A stretch of DNA of 64,000 nucleotides from Lytechinus pictus. Lineage: Eukaryota; Echinodermata; Echinoidea; Temnopleuroida; Toxopneustidae. Shown here one piece after another: positions 59,533 to 64,000 of the stretch. The translations under genes were made by a program, and so were the position numbers. Numbering within the stretch: position 1 is the first letter of the stretch; the number at the start of each line of letters is the position of its first letter. The notes beneath the pieces were generated by a model that saw only the letters and a program-made list of their open reading frames with translations, was not told the origin of the DNA and did no database searches. The DNA is taken from positions 22,866,603 through 22,930,602 of the forward strand of contig NC_087254.1 of assembly GCF_037042905.1 (NCBI RefSeq), written 5' to 3'.

Positions 59533-60884
59533 AGGGAAGGGTCATGATTGATCGCACACTATGATCGAAGCAGGGAAGTGGAAGGAACTTGTTTCGCAAA
59601 TATTCGTGCCCCTCCTCGAATTGATAACAGGTGAGATATCGTCTCATCAGCTGACCCTTGACCCCGTGGAGTGGAAGGGCGTGGCTTGTTATCTTCTCCA
59701 TGGGAACCTCTGTATGTCTTGTACTACCCAGCATAGGATATTATGATTTTATGATTTGGTGAATATCCATCAATGATACATTATTTCACACACGTTCGTT
59801 TGAAAAATTGGCGTGTACATAATAGGATAACAATTAGGATGACCGAGAATAATGAGGAATAATTGATATTTGTGGGGGAAAATCAAGACATTAAATAAAA
59901 ATGATTATCATGACAATTAAGTTTAAGAGTAGTTACTTTAATAAAATTTTGTACTTTTAAAATAAAATTAAATCTGTCATCCTCTGATTTTTGCCAGACT
60001 TCTATTATTCTCGTAACTACTTCCGACGAATGATTCTCCAAATCCGACGAATGATTCTCCAGACACTCAAAGTATGTAATGGGGAAGGGGGGATGCCCAG
60101 TGCTAAAATTGCGCCCCTGTCCCCTCTTCCTACAATGACACCAGTAACATGGTGTCCCTTTCAACTTGACATCGGTAGCTCCAAATAGATATGTAACATA
60201 CAGTGATTTATTCCCCATCTGGCTATATTCAGCAGCCCATGTAAAAATAATTACAAAAAGGAAATTTCCGACACACATAGGCCGCCTAAATGTCGATCTC
60301 GCGGTATTTTCATATTTTCCGTCTTTATTGTTACGTGCATACCATGAAAACGATCATGAAACTTTCACAACTAGACTAGAAGAAGGCTGGAATCGATTGA
60401 GAGGCATATTATGGACCTGGCCTTGGTATTATAGGGCTCATTTTGTCAACAGACAATAAGTGGAGAGGGCTAACATCATGACTCAGCAAGATATCTAAAA
60501 TCTAAATCTGTAAATCATTATCAACGGGTCAGAATAGACGCAGTGATCATGATTGAAAAATAATCATTACCATCCCCCAAAAAAATATCAGCCTCTAAAA
60601 AAAACCTCTATTCTCATCATCACCGTGGCGCGACCCCCCCCCCCCCCACTGCTTTCAGAGCAGGCCTCAAATGAATGAAACTGAACGGACAGTCATCACT
60701 ACGGTTCGTTTAATCTACAGTGACTGACAGTACCATTAGAAATGATTGAAGCTGGGCTTATGATAGCAATTCGAGAGTCATGTTGGAGCCATGTTTTAGG
60801 TATTGAGGAAAAATAACTCAAATTCAAAAGAAAGGTGTGACCGTCACTGTGACGTGACGTCAAAATATTCCTCAATTTGGATGA

Positions 60885-61225
60885 TGAATTGGTGGTGATG
60901 ATGATGATGATGATAATGACGCAGATGATGATAATGGTGATGATGATGATTGTGACGCAGATGATGATGATGATGATGATGGTGAATGGTGATGGTGACG
61001 CAGATGACGATGATGATGGTGGTGGTGGTGATGATGATGGTGGTGGTGGTGATGATGATGGTGATGATGATGATGGTGGTGGTGATGATGATGGTGGTGG
61101 TGGTGATGATGATAAATGATGATAATGATGATTGTGACGCAGATGACAAATGAAGATGGTGATGAATAATTATTGAGATCATTATGATGATGGTGTTGAT
61201 GGTGGTGGTGGTTTTGACGATGATG
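60885..61225. repeat. GAT/GGT triplet microsatellite
   Basis: About 340 bp of GATGAT and GGTGGT units broken by GTGACGCAGATGA words. Met/Asp- and His-rich ORFs are repeat translation. Confidence 0.9.
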
Positions 61226-61794
61226 ATAATAATGACTGTGGTACAAAAAAATGACGGGCATATTTGGTAATCATCATAATGCAAGCGACATAAAAGTATA
61301 ACAAAAGAAGTGTAAACATACTTGGCAATTATGGGGCCATTATACTATTATAGACCTCGTACTAGTGTGAGTGGGGCCAGGCAAGCCCCGATTGAACATC
61401 CCCCAATTATGGTATTTTGAGTGGGACAAGAAATCAAGACCAAAAGGTGATGTCACTTTTATTCTCGAATCTCGATGAAATAGGGTAGCTCCTATAGTTT
61501 CAGTTCAAAATGCAGTTAATTGCCTGAATTTCATGGACTTGAAGCTTAGCCCTGGCCTTGGCCTTCGAAGCATTAAGCTGATTGTATCTGCACGGCGTAC
61601 GTACGTACGTGTGTGTGTGTGCATTTGTCTATGGTGTGTATATGCGCTATGCATGTGCGGGTTGTGCGTTACACACGTTGTACTAGTACATCGACGTCGC
61701 GCATAAAAAAAAAGGGCGCGAAAATGAGCGGGAAGGGGGGGGGGGCATGCAGGCGGGGAATGCGCGAAATCCGTGTTGAACACAATTATAAAGT

Positions 61795-63070
61795 ATTTAT
61801 TTATTTATTTATTTATTTTGTTTTATTTATTGTATACTGCAGGGTAGGCCTGTTCAGTTCTTAAAACTGCTTTACAAAGGCGCCCTGCAGTTTAAAATAC
61901 ATGTCAAGATAACTATGAACAACAACAACAACAACAAACAACATCAAAAATACAAAATATCTAACATCAGAAACAATTAACACCAAGATATAGAGTGGGA
62001 AGTGACAATTTAAACATACATAGCATTGTCAATGGAATATCATTTCGCTCGAGCCTTTCATACGAATTGATAAAGATCTTTATCAATTCGTATTGATAAA
62101 GATCTTTATCAATTCGTATTGATAAAGATCTTTATCAATTCGTATGAAAGGCTTTGCATGAATTGATAAAGATCTTTATCAATTCGTATGAAAGGCTTTG
62201 CATAATTTTTTAAAAACTAACAAGGAGGTACAAACTTGTAAATTTGAAGGAAGTGCATTAAATAATTTGGGTCCGACATATGCGAAAGATTTTCTTTTAT
62301 GTTCAATTCTAGCTTTGGGAAGCTGAAGGGGGCATCGTGAAGAATACCGTGTCCTGTATTTCACGGGCCGTTTACATATACTAAAGGTTTTAAATAATTT
62401 GGAACTAAATCATTCATTATTTTATATACAAGAACACAATCGGAGGCTGATATTTTATACGCTGATCTACTGATTGCCACTTCAGTGACTGCAACAAAGA
62501 AATTTGTGATAATCTTTTTTCAAAAGCATTCTAGCATATTTATTTTGAAGTTTTTGTATCTTATCTAAATGTATTTTTGCACTGCTTCCCCAAGATGTAA
62601 TACAGTAATCAATGTAAGGTAAAATCATAGAAAAGTACAGCTTCTTCATGATATCAAAGGACAGTAAGTGCTTAATCCGCCTTACACAACCTATTGCCCG
62701 AGATATTTTACAAACGATATGTTCGCACCAAGTCAAGCCCGGATCAAGCATGACACCTAAGTATTTAATCTTTTTTACATTTTCTAATTGTATGTTCCTG
62801 AATTTCACTGACAAATGAGCACCCCTCAACTTTTTCTTTTGACCAAATACCATGGCTTTTGTTTTTTGCGGGTGTAAATGCATATTATTTAAGTCTAGCC
62901 ATTTACTTATTGAATCAAAATCATCTTGCAAATACTTTTGTACCTCCTTAATTGATTCACCGTGATTAAAAATGGCGGTATCATCAGCATAAAGAGACAT
63001 TTTAGAATGTACATGCAATTTCAAATTACACATGTCATTAATAAAAATACAAAATATCAATGGACCCATG
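61795..63070 (-). mobile_element. 5'-truncated non-LTR retrotransposon (RT C-terminal part and 3' UTR)
   Basis: ORF 62482-63069 on the minus strand starts within the RT domain (GPLIFCIFINDM) and keeps the catalytic YADDTAIF, then KTKAMVFG, YLGVMLDP and ILPYIDYCITSWG. A frame change joins it to 62179-62364 (YVGPKLFNALPSNLQ), the usual LINE C-terminus. The 3' part holds a palindrome array, AAC triplets and a (TTTA)n-like tail near 61795. 5' truncation next to the tandem array at the right edge is typical of LINE copies. Clade uncertain (CR1/Jockey-like). Confidence 0.82.
62051..62192. repeat. Tandem array of a 24-26 bp perfect palindrome
   Basis: AATTGATAAAGATCTTTATC plus AATT is repeated four times (about 62064, 62090, 62117, 62161), joined by CGTA or by CGTATGAAAGGCTTTGCATG, with a mirrored GCCTTTCATACG at the left. 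It begins at the stop codon of the LINE ORF. Confidence 0.85.
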
Positions 63071-63143
63071 CAGTATACGAAATACGAGTAATGAAAAACA
63101 TTCGTTAGTCCACAGCTGAGTTAGTCGTGACAAGCTTTATAGG

Positions 63144-64000
63144 CCCAGACTAACAAAGTTAGTACCTTGGTAAAACGGGAATTTAATCATGGTTTTGTAA
63201 CCAATGTTTTTACACTTTCATTAAACCACGGTTAAAACCATGGTTATGTAACCATCGTTTTCAAACTATCTTAAAACCATGGTTAAAATCATGGTTTATA
63301 ACTGTCGTTTTCAACCTTGCTAAGACGAATGTTTAACCATGGTCTTGTAACCACTGTTTTTACACTTTCATTAAACCACGGTTAAAACCATGGTTATATA
63401 ACCATCATTTTCAAACTATCATAAAATCATGGTGTATAACCGTCGTTTTCAACCATGGTAAAACGGAAATTTAACCATGGTATTGTAACCACTGTTTTTA
63501 CACTTTCATAAAACCATGGTTAAAACCGTGGTTATATAACAATCATTTTCAACCATGGTAAAACGGAAATTTAACCATGGTATTGTAACCACTGTTTTTA
63601 CACTTTCATTAAACCACGGTTAAAACCATGGTTATATAACAATCATTTTCAAACTATCATAAAACCATGGTTAAAATCATGGTGTATAACTGTCGTTTTC
63701 AACCTTGGTAAAACGGAAATTTAACCATGGTTTTGTAACCACTGTTTTTACACTTTCTTTAAACCACGGTTAAAACCATGGTTATATAACCATCGTTTTC
63801 AAACTATCTTAAAACCATGGTTAAAATCATGGTTTATAACTGTCGTTTTCAACCTTGCTAAGACGAATGTTTAACCATGGTCTTGTAACCACTGTTTTTA
63901 CACTTTCATTAAACCACGGTTAAAACCATGGTTATATATATAACCATCATTTTCAAACTATCATAAAATCATGGTGTATAACCGTCGTTTTCAACCATGG
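63144..64000. repeat. ACCATGGT-rich tandem array, runs off right edge
   Basis: Units of about 100-150 bp start with a GGAATTTAACCATGG-like word (near 63179, 63328, 63467, 63567, 63717, 63865), each with several near-palindromes such as AACCATGGTT and TTTTACACTTTCATTAAACC. No coding potential seen. Confidence 0.85.

Larger units (their letters stand above)
56297..61780. other. Intergenic DNA, no further gene seen
   Basis: Poly-G/poly-C runs (56370, 56441, 57041, 57125, 59054, 59222, 59452, 60635), a MITE and microsatellites. Several ORFs of 60-130 codons lack recognisable domains or splice support. A leader exon of the LRAT-like gene may lie here but was not identified. Confidence 0.45.

Noticed and set aside
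56750..60459. ORFs at 56750-57007, 57959-58273, 59561-59746, 59883-60278 and 60166-60459
   Set aside because: No recognisable motif, no splice partners, and sizes expected by chance.
60844..61284. His-rich or Asp-rich ORFs
   Set aside because: Microsatellite translation.
63144..64000. CRISPR-like regular repeats
   Set aside because: Unit lengths vary, units are near-palindromic throughout with no unique spacers, and the genome is animal.

Overview
This is metazoan nuclear DNA: spliced genes with GT-AG introns, non-LTR retrotransposon debris, a SINE family, many small inverted-repeat (MITE-like) elements and abundant microsatellites. Gene sequences and repeat style suggest a marine deuterostome, most likely an echinoderm such as a sea urchin. 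That assignment is inference, because no species-diagnostic search could be run.

Layout. (1) 854-5591, minus strand: six 5' coding exons of a TRAF6-type RING and TRAF-zinc-finger ubiquitin ligase; its coiled coil and MATH/TRAF-C domain lie beyond the left edge. (2) 5592-7343: the head-to-head intergenic region, holding a 540-bp hAT-like MITE and, next to the start of unk, two perfect TGACGTCA sites, an inverted CCAAT box and an E2F-like site. (3) 7344-34697, plus strand: a complete 14-exon unkempt (unk) gene, 822 aa, with all exon phases consistent. It has six CCCH zinc fingers, a coiled coil and a C-terminal RING. Its introns are full of MITEs, SINEs, a CR1/L2-like LINE fragment and triplet repeats. 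(4) 34698-43490: unk 3' UTR and intergenic DNA with more MITEs. (5) 43492-48362, plus strand: an ATF4/ATF5-type bZIP gene whose leader carries a 3-codon uORF1 and, across the first splice junction, a 65-codon uORF2 that overlaps the main start out of frame. (6) 48363-55783: intergenic MITEs, a minisatellite and a long foldback. (7) 55784-56281, minus strand: an LRAT/NlpC-P60-like protein with His-His-Cys catalytic residues. (8) 56297-64000: gene-poor DNA with microsatellites, a 5'-truncated LINE (minus strand) and an ACCATGGT-rich tandem array running off the right edge.

The genes are not an operon. They are neighbouring single-copy genes of innate immune signalling (TRAF6), RNA-binding translational control (UNK), the integrated stress response (ATF4) and lipid or acyl transfer (LRAT-like). 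The most interesting signals are the ATF4-style dual-uORF leader, a TIR-bounded repeat with four perfect DR1 (AGGTCA-A-AGGTCA) sites inside the TRAF6 gene, a SINE-like element whose head resembles the Alu domain of SRP (7SL) RNA, and a degenerate duplicate of part of unk exon 11 in the preceding intron.
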